Assembly (NCBI RefSeq): GCF_032229225.1
Contig: NZ_CP135076.1
Coordinates: 1,717,001-1,781,000, forward strand
Length of the DNA: 64,000 nucleotides
Reading direction: 5' to 3'
From: Stakelama saccharophila
GTDB taxonomy: Bacteria; Pseudomonadota; Alphaproteobacteria; Sphingomonadales; Sphingomonadaceae
The notes beneath the pieces were generated by a model. That model was not told where the DNA came from. It worked only from the letters and a program-made list of their open reading frames with translations, and did no database searches. Shown piece by piece: positions 35,697 through 43,525 of this stretch (its first letter is position 1; the number at the start of each line of letters is the position of its first letter). Both the position numbers and the translations under genes were made by a program.

Positions 35697-36326
35697 TCAG
35701 GCCTGGGTGGTCTGCTCGGTTTCGTCTCCGGCCGCGGCTTCGTCGCCGTCGGTCGGCGCGGGCGTGATCTCGCCCGGCTCTGCATTGGGATCGCGATCCT
35801 CGGTGAAGCCGCCGGTGTCGCGGCCTTCCTCGAACATCTGCGCCATGACGTCGACGCCCTGTTCCTGCAATTCGGCCTCTTCGGGCGAGCGGGCGACGTT
35901 GACCTGAATGGTCACCGACACCTCCGGGTGCAGGACGATGCGGACATCGTGCATGCCGATCGTCTTGATCGGGCGTTCCAGCACGACCTGCGACTTGTGG
36001 ATCTTGTGGTTTTCGCTTTCGAGTATCTCGACGATGTCGCGAACCGCGACCGAGCCGTAGAGCTGGCCGGCATTCGACGACTGACGGATCAGCGTCAGGA
36101 CGGTGCCGTCGATGCCCTTGCCCTCCTTCTCGGCCTCGGCGCGCTTTTCGGCATTTTCCTTTTCGAGCCGTTCGCGATTGGCGTCGAAGATCTTCTTGTT
36201 GGCTTCGTTGGCGCGCAGCGCCTTCTTGTTCGGCAGCAGGAAGTTGCGGGCGTAGCCGTCGCGCACCTTCACCACGTCGCCGATGGCGCCGAGCTTTTCG
36301 ACGCGTTCAAGCAGAATGACGTCCAT
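35697..36326 (-). CDS. rplI: 50S ribosomal protein L9
   Basis: A 209-residue L9 protein. The N-terminal rRNA-binding domain is unmistakable: MDVILLERVEKLGAIGDVVK, then VRDGYARNFLLPNKKALRAN, then the connecting helix and C-terminal domain ending near EEAELQEQGVDVMAQMFEE. A 50-residue Asp/Glu/Thr/Pro-rich tail follows, making it longer than the 148-residue E. coli protein. It is the last gene of rpsF-rpsR-rplI and ends close to a strong terminator. Confidence 0.96.
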   Translation of the reverse strand: MDVILLERVEKLGAIGDVVKVRDGYARNFLLPNKKALRANEANKKIFDANRERLEKENAEKRAEAEKEGKGIDGTVLTLIRQSSNAGQLYGSVAVRDIVEILESENHKIHKSQVVLERPIKTIGMHDVRIVLHPEVSVTIQVNVARSPEEAELQEQGVDVMAQMFEEGRDTGGFTEDRDPNAEPGEITPAPTDGDEAAAGDETEQTTQA

Positions 36327-36337
36327 GTCGGCGTTCC

Positions 36338-36562
36338 TTACTTAACGATATAGGGCAGCAGGCCCAGATGACGGGCGCGCTTGATGGCCTTGGCCAGTTC
36401 GCGCTGCTTCTTCGCGCTCACGCTGGTAATGCGCGACGGGACGATCTTGCCGCGCTCGGACACGAAGCCCTGCAGCAGGCGAACGTCCTTGTAATCGATG
36501 ACCGGAGCGTTCTTGCCCGAAAAGGGGCAGCTCTTGCGGCGGCGGAAAAACGGTCGTGCCAT
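36338..36562 (-). CDS. rpsR: 30S ribosomal protein S18
   Basis: A 74-residue S18 protein: [60 protein letters not shown] and HLGLLPY. Middle gene of the rpsF-rpsR-rplI operon, 18 bases after rpsF and 11 before rplI. Confidence 0.97.
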   Translation of the reverse strand: MARPFFRRRKSCPFSGKNAPVIDYKDVRLLQGFVSERGKIVPSRITSVSAKKQRELAKAIKRARHLGLLPYIVK

Positions 36563-36580
36563 GGTTGGAGCCTCCCTCGC

Positions 36581-36937
36581 TTAATCGTTGCGGCGGCCGC
36601 GACGATTGTCGCGATCACCCTTGCGCATCATCACCGACGGACCCTGCTCGTGCTCGTCCACGCGCACGGTCATATAGCGGATCACGTCCTCGTTGATCGC
36701 CGTCTGACGCTCCAGCTCGGCCACGACGGCGGTCGGCGCGTCGATTTCGAGCATGACGAAATGCGCCTTGCGGTTGTTCTTGATGCGATAGGCGAGGCTG
36801 CGCAGGCCCCAGGTCTCGGTCTTGACGACCTTGCCCTCATTGTCCTCGACGATCTTGGTGGCGGTCTCCGCCAGCGTGTCCACCTGCGCCTGTGCCAGAT
36901 CCTGGCGCGCAAGGAAGACGTGCTCGTATAGAGCCAT
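36581..36937 (-). CDS. rpsF: 30S ribosomal protein S6
   Basis: A 118-residue S6 protein beginning [20 protein letters not shown] at 36937; the in-frame codons further upstream have no homology. [20 protein letters not shown] is diagnostic and the C-terminus is the usual charged tail ([11 protein letters not shown]). First gene of its operon; promoter expected in the 222-base gap up to the RcnB-like gene. Confidence 0.96.
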   Translation of the reverse strand: MALYEHVFLARQDLAQAQVDTLAETATKIVEDNEGKVVKTETWGLRSLAYRIKNNRKAHFVMLEIDAPTAVVAELERQTAINEDVIRYMTVRVDEHEQGPSVMMRKGDRDNRRGRRND

Positions 36938-37107
36938 GTGCTTCTTCTCTCTGTTTGGCCGATCGCTGACGCCCGCCCCATGCGATGCGCCCCTCCGGCT
37001 GTCGTCTGCCAAAAGTAATCAGGGCCGAAGCACTTGCGTGCCCCAGCCCGATCGCGCGCCCTATGCGGCAGATCGAAGCGTTTTGCAACCCCGCGATCCA
37101 CCAAGCC

Positions 37108-37133
37108 GGGGCGAAAGCATGAACTTTCGCCCC
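37108..37133 (-). terminator. Hairpin after the RcnB-like gene
   Basis: GGGGCGAAAG (37108-37117) pairs perfectly with CTTTCGCCCC (37124-37133) around a 6-base loop, 27 bases past the RcnB-like stop codon. There is no long T-run, so it may be a weak or Rho-assisted terminator. Confidence 0.5.
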
Positions 37134-37159
37134 GTCCCGGAGAACCTTTCAACCAAGGT

Positions 37160-37528
37160 CTAGTTGAAGATCGCACCTCCGATAACCGCGCCGATCAGGC
37201 CGCTGGCGATGCTGACGAGAACCGCATCATTGCCCGACTGCACCCAGTGATAGCCGCGCGGCGGCGCCTGCAACCCGCGATAGCGACGATAGTCGACTTC
37301 CCGGTAATTGCGGGCGTTGCGCGCGTCGAAACGTTGTCCGCGCTGCCATGTGCGATGCTGAACCGCCGGTGTGCGGCGGACCGTCCGATCGACGGCGGTG
37401 CGTTGCGGCGCCTGGTGGACCACGGTCGCCCGCTGCGGTTCACGCTGATGGTTGTCGTGACGCGGTGCGGCGAGCGCCGGTGTCGCGAGCATCGAGGCGG
37501 CTGCGGCGGCTAGAATGATCTTTTTCAT
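37160..37528 (-). CDS. RcnB-family periplasmic protein
   Basis: A 122-residue secreted protein with signal peptide MKKIILAAAAASMLATPALA. The mature part is rich in Arg, His and Gln and ends in YREVDYRRYRGLQAPPRGYH, WVQSGNDAVLVSIASGLIGA and VIGGAIFN, the conserved RcnB/DUF block. E. coli RcnB tunes nickel/cobalt export, but most family members have no known role. The start at 37528 has GAAGGAG upstream. It is divergent from fabD and appears monocistronic. Confidence 0.8.
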   Translation of the reverse strand: MKKIILAAAAASMLATPALAAPRHDNHQREPQRATVVHQAPQRTAVDRTVRRTPAVQHRTWQRGQRFDARNARNYREVDYRRYRGLQAPPRGYHWVQSGNDAVLVSIASGLIGAVIGGAIFN

Positions 37529-37702
37529 CGTTGCTACTCCTTCATGGTTCCGCCGATCCGGCGATGAGACCAATATGGAAGGGGAATGTCGCCCAAATGT
37601 CCCCGAAGGGTGGAAATTGGTCGCAATTTGTCGCGGCCTTTTGACGGATGCGGCGAACCTGCCTAATCCCGCCGCCGATTGCAGATTTCATGGAGATGTC
37701 CG

Positions 37703-38638
37703 TTGCGCGCTTTCATCTTTCCCGGCCAGGGCAGCCAGGCCGTCGGCATGGGCCAGGCGCTCGCCGAAGCGAGCCCGATCGCCCGTCAGGTATTCGAGGA
37801 GGTCGATGAGGCGCTGGGCCAGAATCTCGCCCGGCTGATGGCCGAGGGACCCGAGGACGAGCTGACGCTGACCGAGAATGCCCAGCCGGCGATCATGGCC
37901 AATGCCGTCGCCGTTTTGCGGGTGCTGGAGAAAGAAGGCGGCATCCGCCTTGCCGACAAGGCCGATTTCGTCGCGGGGCACAGCCTGGGCGAATATACCG
38001 CCTTGTGCGCGGCGGAGGCGCTCGACCTGTCGACCACGGCGAAACTGCTCAAGCAGCGAGGCCGGGCGATGCAGGCCGCCGTACCGGTGGGCGAGGGGGC
38101 GATGGCGGCGGTGCTCGGCGCCGACCGGGAAAAGGCGCAAGCGATCGCCGATGCCGCGGCCGAAGGCGAGGTCTGCACCGTCGCGAACGACAATGACCCG
38201 AGCCAGGTGGTGATCTCGGGCGCCAGGGCCGCCGTCGAGCGCGCCGTGCCGCTGGCCAGGGAAATGGGAGCGAAGCGCGCGATCCTGCTGCCGGTATCCG
38301 CGCCGTTCCACTGCCCGATGATGCAGCCCGCCGCCGATGCGATGGAGAAGGCGCTCGCCGATGTTGCGATCCGCAGTCCGCTGCTGCCGGTCTTTGCCAA
38401 TGTGACCGCGGCCGCGGTCGCCGATCCGGACACCATCCGCGCGCTCCTGGTCGAGCAGGTGACGGGCATGGTGCGTTGGCGCGAATCGGTGCTCGCGATG
38501 ACGGAGGCGGGCGTGGACGATTTCGTGGAGCTGGGCGGCAAGGTGCTGAGCGCAATGGTAAAGCGCACCGCACCCGACACGACGCAGACGAGTGTCGTCA
38601 CGATGGAGGACATCGAGGCGTTGGCGAAGGGGCTTTAA
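37703..38638 (+). CDS. fabD: Malonyl-CoA:ACP transacylase FabD
   Basis: A 311-residue transacylase that loads malonate onto ACP. I start it at TTG 37703 (RAFIFPGQGSQ), 8 bases after GGAG, because all relatives begin at this point. The nucleophile is Ser94 in AGHSLGEY, the catalytic His lies in VSAPFHCPMM and Gln9 in the GQGSQ loop. First gene of the fabD-fabG-acpP-fabF cluster; the downstream neighbour fabG is displaced by an inserted element. Two bases after its stop, the left inverted repeat of that element begins. Confidence 0.95.
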   Translation: MRAFIFPGQGSQAVGMGQALAEASPIARQVFEEVDEALGQNLARLMAEGPEDELTLTENAQPAIMANAVAVLRVLEKEGGIRLADKADFVAGHSLGEYTALCAAEALDLSTTAKLLKQRGRAMQAAVPVGEGAMAAVLGADREKAQAIADAAAEGEVCTVANDNDPSQVVISGARAAVERAVPLAREMGAKRAILLPVSAPFHCPMMQPAADAMEKALADVAIRSPLLPVFANVTAAAVADPDTIRALLVEQVTGMVRWRESVLAMTEAGVDDFVELGGKVLSAMVKRTAPDTTQTSVVTMEDIEALAKGL

Positions 38639-38640
38639 AC

Positions 38641-38656
38641 GTTCGCGCAGAGGCGC
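38641..38656. repeat. Left terminal inverted repeat of the GxxExxY unit
   Basis: GTTCGCGCAGAGGCGC, followed by AGAGCACGCGGAGG. It starts 2 bases after the fabD stop codon and is a perfect inverse of 39071-39086. Confidence 0.85.
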
Positions 38657-38674
38657 AGAGCACGCGGAGGGGGC

Positions 38675-39103
38675 GTAGAAGATATCGATCGGATTACCGG
38701 CGACCTGCTGGCTGTCTCGATCCGGGTCCATCGCGATCTGGGGCCGGGACTGCTTGAGAGCGTCTATGAAGCTGTGCTGGCGGCGCGCCTGACGTCCATG
38801 GGCTATTCTGTGCTGCGTCAGTTTCCGGTGGACATTGCGTTTGAAAATGTCCGGTGCGAGGCTGCTTTCCGAATTGACCTTCTGATCAATGGCCGTGTCC
38901 TGATCGAGATCAAATCGGTCGAACAACTGGCCAAGGTGCACGCGAAGCAGCTTCTGACCTACGTTCGATTGACCAAGCAGCCCGTTGGGCTGCTTATAAA
39001 TTTCGGCGGGGAAACCTTGAAGGAGGGCGTGCGCCGTCCGGTGAACGACTACGATCCCTCTGCGCTCTCCGCGCCTCTGCGCGAACCAACCAAAGGATGT
39101 TGA
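38675..39103 (+). CDS. GxxExxY protein (PD-(D/E)XK nuclease-like)
   Basis: The frame encodes a typical GxxExxY protein of about 140 residues: VHRDLGPGLLESVYEAVLAA contains the naming motif G-L-L-E-S-V-Y, and RIDLLINGRVLIEIKSVE holds the PD-(D/E)XK-like Asp, Glu and Lys, followed by HAKQLLTYVRLTKQPVGLLI. No ATG, GTG or TTG lies before the conserved start; the first usable codon is GTG 38774, inside the motif. Homology suggests the real start is near the GTA at 38675, so the start codon may be mutated, or the gene may be read through coupling to fabD. The last 15 codons are encoded by the right repeat. Cellular role of the family is unknown. Confidence 0.75.
   Translation, partial: VEDIDRITGDLLAVSIRVHRDLGPGLLESVYEAVLAARLTSMGYSVLRQFPVDIAFENVRCEAAFRIDLLINGRVLIEIKSVEQLAKVHAKQLLTYVRLTKQPVGLLINFGGETLKEGVRRPVNDYDPSALSAPLREPTKGC
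39071..39086. repeat. Right terminal inverted repeat of the GxxExxY unit
   Basis: GCGCCTCTGCGCGAAC, the exact inverse complement of 38641-38656. It ends 18 bases before the fabG start and leaves the fabG ribosome site (AAAGGATG) intact. Confidence 0.85.
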
Positions 39104-39104
39104 A

Positions 39105-39842
39105 ATGTTCGATCTTACAGGCATGACGGCGCTGGTGACCGGCGCCAGTGGCGGTATCGGTTCGGCGATCGCCAGGGCGCTGGCGAGGCAGGGGGCACGG
39201 CTTGCCCTGTCAGGTTCCAATGTTGAAAAACTGGAAGCGTTCAAGGCGGAGCTGGGCGGTGATCATGTGACACTGCCGTGCAACCTGTCCGATGGTGCCG
39301 CGGTCGACCAGCTCGTGCCGCAGGCGGTCGAAGCGCTCGGGAAGCTCGATATCCTGGTCAACAACGCCGGCGTCACGCGGGACAACCTCGCCATGCGGAT
39401 GAAGGATGAGGAGTGGGAGCAGGTCATCAAGGTGAACCTGGAAGCCGCCTTCCGCCTTGCCCGTGCCGCCGCCAGGCCGATGATGAAAGCGCGCTTCGGC
39501 CGCATCGTCTCGATCACCTCGGTCGTCGGCGCGACCGGCAATCCGGGCCAGGCCAATTACGCCGCGTCCAAGGCCGGCCTGGTCGGCATGTCCAAGGCGC
39601 TGGCGCAGGAACTCGCGTCGCGCGGGATCACGGTCAATTGCGTCGCGCCGGGCTTCATCCGCTCGGCCATGACCGACGTGCTGCCCGATGCGCAGAAGGA
39701 AGCGCTGACGGGGCGGATTCCGGCGGGCAAGCTGGGCGAAGGTGACGATATCGGCGCGGCGGTCGTCTATCTCGCCAGCAGGGAAGCAGGCTATGTCACG
39801 GGCCAGACGCTGCACGTGAATGGCGGCATGGCGATGCTCTGA
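39105..39842 (+). CDS. fabG: 3-oxoacyl-ACP reductase FabG
   Basis: A 245-residue SDR that reduces 3-ketoacyl-ACP with NADPH. Cofactor site LVTGASGGIGSAIARALARQ, NNAGVTRDNLAMRMKDEEW, and the catalytic Ser-Tyr-Lys in ITSVVGATGNPGQANYAASK are all the FabG type. It ends GQTLHVNGGMAML. Preceded by AAAGGATG at the right spacing. Part of the fabD-fabG-acpP-fabF order. Confidence 0.95.
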   Translation: MFDLTGMTALVTGASGGIGSAIARALARQGARLALSGSNVEKLEAFKAELGGDHVTLPCNLSDGAAVDQLVPQAVEALGKLDILVNNAGVTRDNLAMRMKDEEWEQVIKVNLEAAFRLARAAARPMMKARFGRIVSITSVVGATGNPGQANYAASKAGLVGMSKALAQELASRGITVNCVAPGFIRSAMTDVLPDAQKEALTGRIPAGKLGEGDDIGAAVVYLASREAGYVTGQTLHVNGGMAML

Positions 39843-40002
39843 CCCACTTTCGCGGTGAAAAATGCCGCAAGTGCCGTGAAACGAGCCGGAAATTCGCGTA
39901 TCCGGGCGGTGTTTGCCTGTGTCTGCCTCTTGTCAGGCGGCCAAGCCCGCTCTAGGTGCGATCAGGAATTTCCAATACCCAGCCAGAAGAGGAACAGGGA
40001 TA

Positions 40003-40239
40003 ATGAGCGAGACCGCCGATCGGGTACGCAAGATCGTCGTCGAGCATCTGGGCGTCGAAGCCGACAAGGTGACCGAGGATGCCAGCTTCATCGACGATCT
40101 GGGCGCGGACAGCCTTGACATCGTCGAGCTGGTCATGGCGTTCGAGGAAGAATTCGGCGTCGAGATTCCGGACGACGCCGCGGAGAAGATCACGACCGTC
40201 AAGGACGCGATCAACTACATCGACGAGCACAAGGGCTGA
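40003..40239 (+). CDS. acpP: Acyl carrier protein
   Basis: A 78-residue acidic carrier beginning [20 protein letters not shown]. The 4'-phosphopantetheine attachment serine is Ser37 in [32 protein letters not shown] precedes the ATG. The 160-base gap after fabG probably contains its own strong promoter, as is usual for this highly expressed gene. Confidence 0.97.
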   Translation: MSETADRVRKIVVEHLGVEADKVTEDASFIDDLGADSLDIVELVMAFEEEFGVEIPDDAAEKITTVKDAINYIDEHKG

Positions 40240-40286
40240 TCGCCCACGCCGCGATCGTCCGCCCACCCGTGGGCCGGAATGTGACC

Positions 40287-40339
40287 CGGACGGCTTTCCG
40301 CCCCGCAGGCCAAGCGCCGACCGGGCGGAAAGCCGTTCG
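40287..40339 (+). other. Long hairpin between acpP and fabF
   Basis: A stem of about 17 pairs with a perfect 13-pair core (CGGCTTTCCGCCC at 40291-40303 against GGGCGGAAAGCCG at 40323-40335) and a 19-base loop ends 28 bases before fabF. It lacks a T-run, so it looks like an mRNA-stabilising or partial-termination hairpin that could keep acpP mRNA above fabF mRNA. Confidence 0.6.
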
Positions 40340-40366
40340 CTTATGGAAGAGGTACGGAGAGACAGC

Positions 40367-41626
40367 ATGCGTCGCGTAGTCGTGACCGGACTGGGCCTCG
40401 TCACCCCGTTGGGTGCCGACGTCGAAACGAGCTGGAAGAACATCATCGGCGCGAAATCCGGCGCCGCCACCATCACGCGTTTCGACGCAACCGACTTTCA
40501 CACCGACTATGCCTGTGAAGTGAAAGCCGCCGACCACGAATACGGCTTCGACGCCGGCAAGCGCGTCGATCACAAGATTCAGCGTCAGGTCGACCCGTTC
40601 ATCGTCTTCGGCATCGACGCCGCCGGCCAGGCCATCGAGGATGCCGGCCTGACGGACATGAGCGAGGAAGAGCGCCTGCGCGCCGGCTGTTCGATCGGAT
40701 CGGGCATCGGCGGACTTCCGGGTATCGAAAGCGAATCGCTGGTGCTCGAGCATAAGGGGCCGAAGCGCGTTTCCCCGCACTTCGTCCACGGTCGGCTGAT
40801 CAACCTGATCTCGGGCCAGGTCTCGATCAAATACGGCCTGATGGGGCCGAATCATGCCGTGGTGACCGCCTGCTCCACCGGTGCGCATTCGATCGGCGAC
40901 GCCGCGCGGATGATCGCGATGGACGATGCCGACGTCATGCTGGCGGGCGGCGCGGAAAGCGCGATCTGCCCGATCGGCATTGCTGGTTTCGGCCAGGCGC
41001 GCGCGCTTTCGACCGGCTTCCGCGACGATCCGACCAGGGGCAGCCGGCCCTATGACCGGGACCGCGACGGCTTCGTCATGGGCGAAGGCGCCGGAGTCGT
41101 GGTGCTGGAGGAATATGAGCGGGCGAAGGCTCGCGGCGCCACCATCTATGCCGAAGTCATCGGGTACGGCCTGTCGGGAGACGCCTATCACGTCACCGCG
41201 CCGCATCCGGAAGGGGCGGGCGCCTATCGCGCGATGGAAATGGCGATGAGGAAGTCGGGCCTGTCATTGTCGGATATCGATTACGTGAACGCGCACGGCA
41301 CGTCGACGCCGCTCGGCGACGAACTTGAACTGGGCGCCGTTCGCCGCCTTTTCGGCGATGCGGTCGGCGGCATGTCGATGAGTTCGACGAAGTCGGCGAT
41401 CGGTCATTTGCTGGGCGGCGCCGGTGCGGTGGAAAGCATCTTCTGCATCCTCGCCATGCGCGACCAGATTGTGCCGCCGACGCTCAATCTCGACAATCCG
41501 AGCGAGAATTGCGCCGGCGTCGATCTCGTCCCGCATCAGGCGAAGGAGCGCAAGGTCAAGGCCGTGCTCAACAACAGCTTCGGCTTCGGCGGCACCAATG
41601 CGTCGCTGGTGATGCGGGCCGTCTAG
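40367..41626 (+). CDS. fabF: 3-oxoacyl-ACP synthase II FabF
   Basis: A 419-residue condensing enzyme that elongates acyl-ACP. The start at 40367 (MRRVVVTGLGLVTPLGADVE) follows ACGGAGAG; the frame is open further upstream but without homology. The Cys-His-His triad is visible in VVTACSTGAHSIGDAAR, NAHGTSTPLGDELE and KSAIGHLLGGAGA. It ends with NNSFGFGGTNASLVM. Follows acpP after a long hairpin. Confidence 0.96.
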   Translation: MRRVVVTGLGLVTPLGADVETSWKNIIGAKSGAATITRFDATDFHTDYACEVKAADHEYGFDAGKRVDHKIQRQVDPFIVFGIDAAGQAIEDAGLTDMSEEERLRAGCSIGSGIGGLPGIESESLVLEHKGPKRVSPHFVHGRLINLISGQVSIKYGLMGPNHAVVTACSTGAHSIGDAARMIAMDDADVMLAGGAESAICPIGIAGFGQARALSTGFRDDPTRGSRPYDRDRDGFVMGEGAGVVVLEEYERAKARGATIYAEVIGYGLSGDAYHVTAPHPEGAGAYRAMEMAMRKSGLSLSDIDYVNAHGTSTPLGDELELGAVRRLFGDAVGGMSMSSTKSAIGHLLGGAGAVESIFCILAMRDQIVPPTLNLDNPSENCAGVDLVPHQAKERKVKAVLNNSFGFGGTNASLVMRAV

Positions 41627-41648
41627 GGCATCAAGCCTTAAATCAGAA

Positions 41649-41910
41649 CCGTTCGTGCTGAGCTTGTCGAAGCACCGTTCTTGCTTGGCGTGGAGGTGAA
41701 GGAGAAAAGCGGCCCCCTTCGGCTGGCTGGCAAAGCCAGCCGCTCAGGACAGGCTTCGACAAGCTCAGGGCGAACGATAGGGGTCAGATTTAGGGCGCGC
41801 CGCTCTAGGCCGGCCCACCCCGCCGTTTGTCCTGAACGTGTCGAAGGGCTGTATTTCCTTATGTTCGACAAGAGGAAGAGCAGTGCTTCGACAGGTTCGA
41901 CAAGGACGCA
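41649..41910. repeat. Cluster of four sphingomonad REP-like palindromes
   Basis: Four related words lie in the 300-base gap between fabF and mltG: GTGCTGAGCTTGTCGAAGCA in the 41649-41677 copy; GGCTTCGACAAGCTCAGGG (41752-41770) in the opposite orientation; CCTGAACGTGTCGAAGGGC in the 41825-41851 copy; and GTGCTTCGACAGGTTCGAC from 41883, inverted again. The alternating orientation is typical of REP/BIME arrays in Sphingomonadales genomes. A separate hairpin, GGCTGGC-N7-GCCAGCC, lies at 41721-41741. Confidence 0.7.
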
Positions 41911-41926
41911 TTGGGGGGCGTAGTTG

Positions 41927-42895
41927 ATGCGCAAACTCGGCTGTTTCGGCATCGTTATCGCCCTGACGGCGGTCGCCGCGCTGTTCTTCGTCGTGCAGAG
42001 CTGGAACGGTGCGGGGCCGGCGCCAAAAGCCGTTACGGTGGTCGTGCCGCGGGGTGCGACGCTGACCGATGCCGCCGAAAGGCTGGAAGACGCCGGCGCA
42101 ATCCCGTCCGCCCGACGTTTTCTGTTGCTGGCGAAGGTTTTCGGTTCCGGCGAGCCGATCCGCGCAGGCGAGTATCTGCTGCCGGCCCGTGCCAGCCAGT
42201 CGAAAATCCTCGGCATGATGGAAAGCGGCGACACGCTGCAGCGCTTTGTCACCATTCCCGAGGGGCTGCCGTCGATAATGGTGTACGAGACGCTGATGGC
42301 GACGCCCGAACTCTCGGGCAAGGTGGCGGTGCCGGAAGAGGGGACGGTACTGCCCGACAGTTACAGCTATCAGCGCGGCGATACACGCGCGGCGATCCTG
42401 GCCCGGATGCAGCGGGCGATGCGCGACTATCTGGCCCGGGCCTGGGCGAAGCGCGCCGCGGATATCGCCGTGGAGACACCGCGCGAGGCGCTGATCCTGG
42501 CCTCCATCGTGGAAAAGGAAACGGCGAAGCCGCAGGAGCGCCGCATGGTCGCCGCCGTCTATTCCAACCGCCTGGAAAAGGGCATGCTGCTGCAAGCCGA
42601 TCCGACCGTGATCTATCCGATCACCCGGGGCAAGCCCCTGGGCCGGCGGATCAGGCAGTCGGAACTGACCGCGAAGAACGGCTACAATACCTATGCCGAG
42701 GCCGGGCTGCCGGCCGGCCCGATCGCCAATCCCGGCCGCGCGTCGATCGACGCCGTGCTGCATCCGGCGCAATCGGATGCGCTCTATTTCGTCGCCGACG
42801 GCACGGGCGGGCACGTGTTTTCCGATACGCTGGAAGAGCATAACGCCAACGTGCGCAAATGGTATGCGATCCGCCGGAAACGCGGCGAGATGTAA
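41927..42895 (+). CDS. mltG: Endolytic transglycosylase MltG
   Basis: A 322-residue YceG-family lytic transglycosylase that trims nascent glycan strands. One N-terminal membrane helix (LGCFGIVIALTAVAALFFVV) anchors it. A LysM-like subdomain (VVVPRGATLTDAAERLEDAG, RAGEYLLP) precedes the catalytic domain with the essential Glu in ILASIVEKETAKPQERRMVA and LLQADPTVIYPITRGKPLGR. The ATG at 41927 follows GGGGGGCG; a TTG one codon earlier is less likely. Usual position downstream of fabF. Confidence 0.94.
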   Translation: MRKLGCFGIVIALTAVAALFFVVQSWNGAGPAPKAVTVVVPRGATLTDAAERLEDAGAIPSARRFLLLAKVFGSGEPIRAGEYLLPARASQSKILGMMESGDTLQRFVTIPEGLPSIMVYETLMATPELSGKVAVPEEGTVLPDSYSYQRGDTRAAILARMQRAMRDYLARAWAKRAADIAVETPREALILASIVEKETAKPQERRMVAAVYSNRLEKGMLLQADPTVIYPITRGKPLGRRIRQSELTAKNGYNTYAEAGLPAGPIANPGRASIDAVLHPAQSDALYFVADGTGGHVFSDTLEEHNANVRKWYAIRRKRGEM

Positions 42896-42922
42896 CGGCC
42901 CGCGCGCGAAGCAAAGGCGGCG

Positions 42923-43525
42923 TCAGCGCGCCAGTGCGGCCGCCTTTTTCGCCTTGGCTTCGATCTCTTCGGCCGATCCGCCCGCGACCCAGCTTCCGCC
43001 GACGCACAGGACCGGCTCGAACGCCAGCCATTCGGGCGCCGTTGCTTCGCTGATACCGCCGGTGGGGCAGAACCTGCATTGCCGGAACGGTGCCGCAAGC
43101 GCTTTCAGCGCTTTGAGCCCGCCCGACGCTTCGGCCGGGAAGAACTTGAAATGTTCGAGCCCGAGGTCGAGTCCGCGCATGATGTCGCCGGCATTGGCGA
43201 TTCCGGGCAGGAACGCCACGTTCGCGTCGATCACGGGTCGCGCGACCGTTTCCGTCAGACCTGGGGACACGATGAACTCGGCGCCGGCGTCGATCACCTG
43301 CGTCACCTGCTGCGCATCGACTACGGTACCGGCGCCGACGATTGCGCCGTCCACGCGCTTCATTTCGCGGATCACATCCAGCGCGGCATCGGTGCGCATG
43401 GTCACTTCGAGCACGCGCAGCCCGCCGCGGACCAACGCCTCGGCCATCGGCCGGGCCTCTGCCGGGTCCTCCACGACCAGGACGGGAATGACGGCGCTGG
43501 TGCGCATGATGGTCTGAATGGTCAT
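42923..43525 (-). CDS. eda: KDPG aldolase Eda
   Basis: A 200-residue class I aldolase that splits 2-keto-3-deoxy-6-phosphogluconate into pyruvate and glyceraldehyde 3-phosphate. Motifs are AEALVRGGLRVLEVTMRT, GAIVGAGTV, and LEHFKFFPAEASGG with the Schiff-base Lys, then CPTGGISEATAPEWLA. It overlaps glk by 4 bases and closes the zwf-pgl-edd-glk-eda operon. Confidence 0.96.
   Translation of the reverse strand: MTIQTIMRTSAVIPVLVVEDPAEARPMAEALVRGGLRVLEVTMRTDAALDVIREMKRVDGAIVGAGTVVDAQQVTQVIDAGAEFIVSPGLTETVARPVIDANVAFLPGIANAGDIMRGLDLGLEHFKFFPAEASGGLKALKALAAPFRQCRFCPTGGISEATAPEWLAFEPVLCVGGSWVAGGSAEEIEAKAKKAAALAR

Larger units (their letters stand above)
38641..39086. mobile_element. GxxExxY gene unit bounded by inverted repeats
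   Basis: A 446-base unit inserted between fabD and fabG. Its ends are a 16-base perfect inverted repeat, GTTCGCGCAGAGGCGC at 38641-38656 and its complement at 39071-39086. Each end continues inward as imperfect tandem copies of GCGCAGAG for about 30 bases. The interior carries a single gene, a PD-(D/E)XK protein, whose frame runs out through the right repeat. I see no transposase and no clear target-site duplication. Interpretation as a mobile or formerly mobile unit is inference from structure and position. Confidence 0.6.

Noticed and set aside
41681..41923. A short frame of about 80 codons between fabF and mltG
   Set aside because: It consists of REP-like palindromes read as protein and has no ribosome site.
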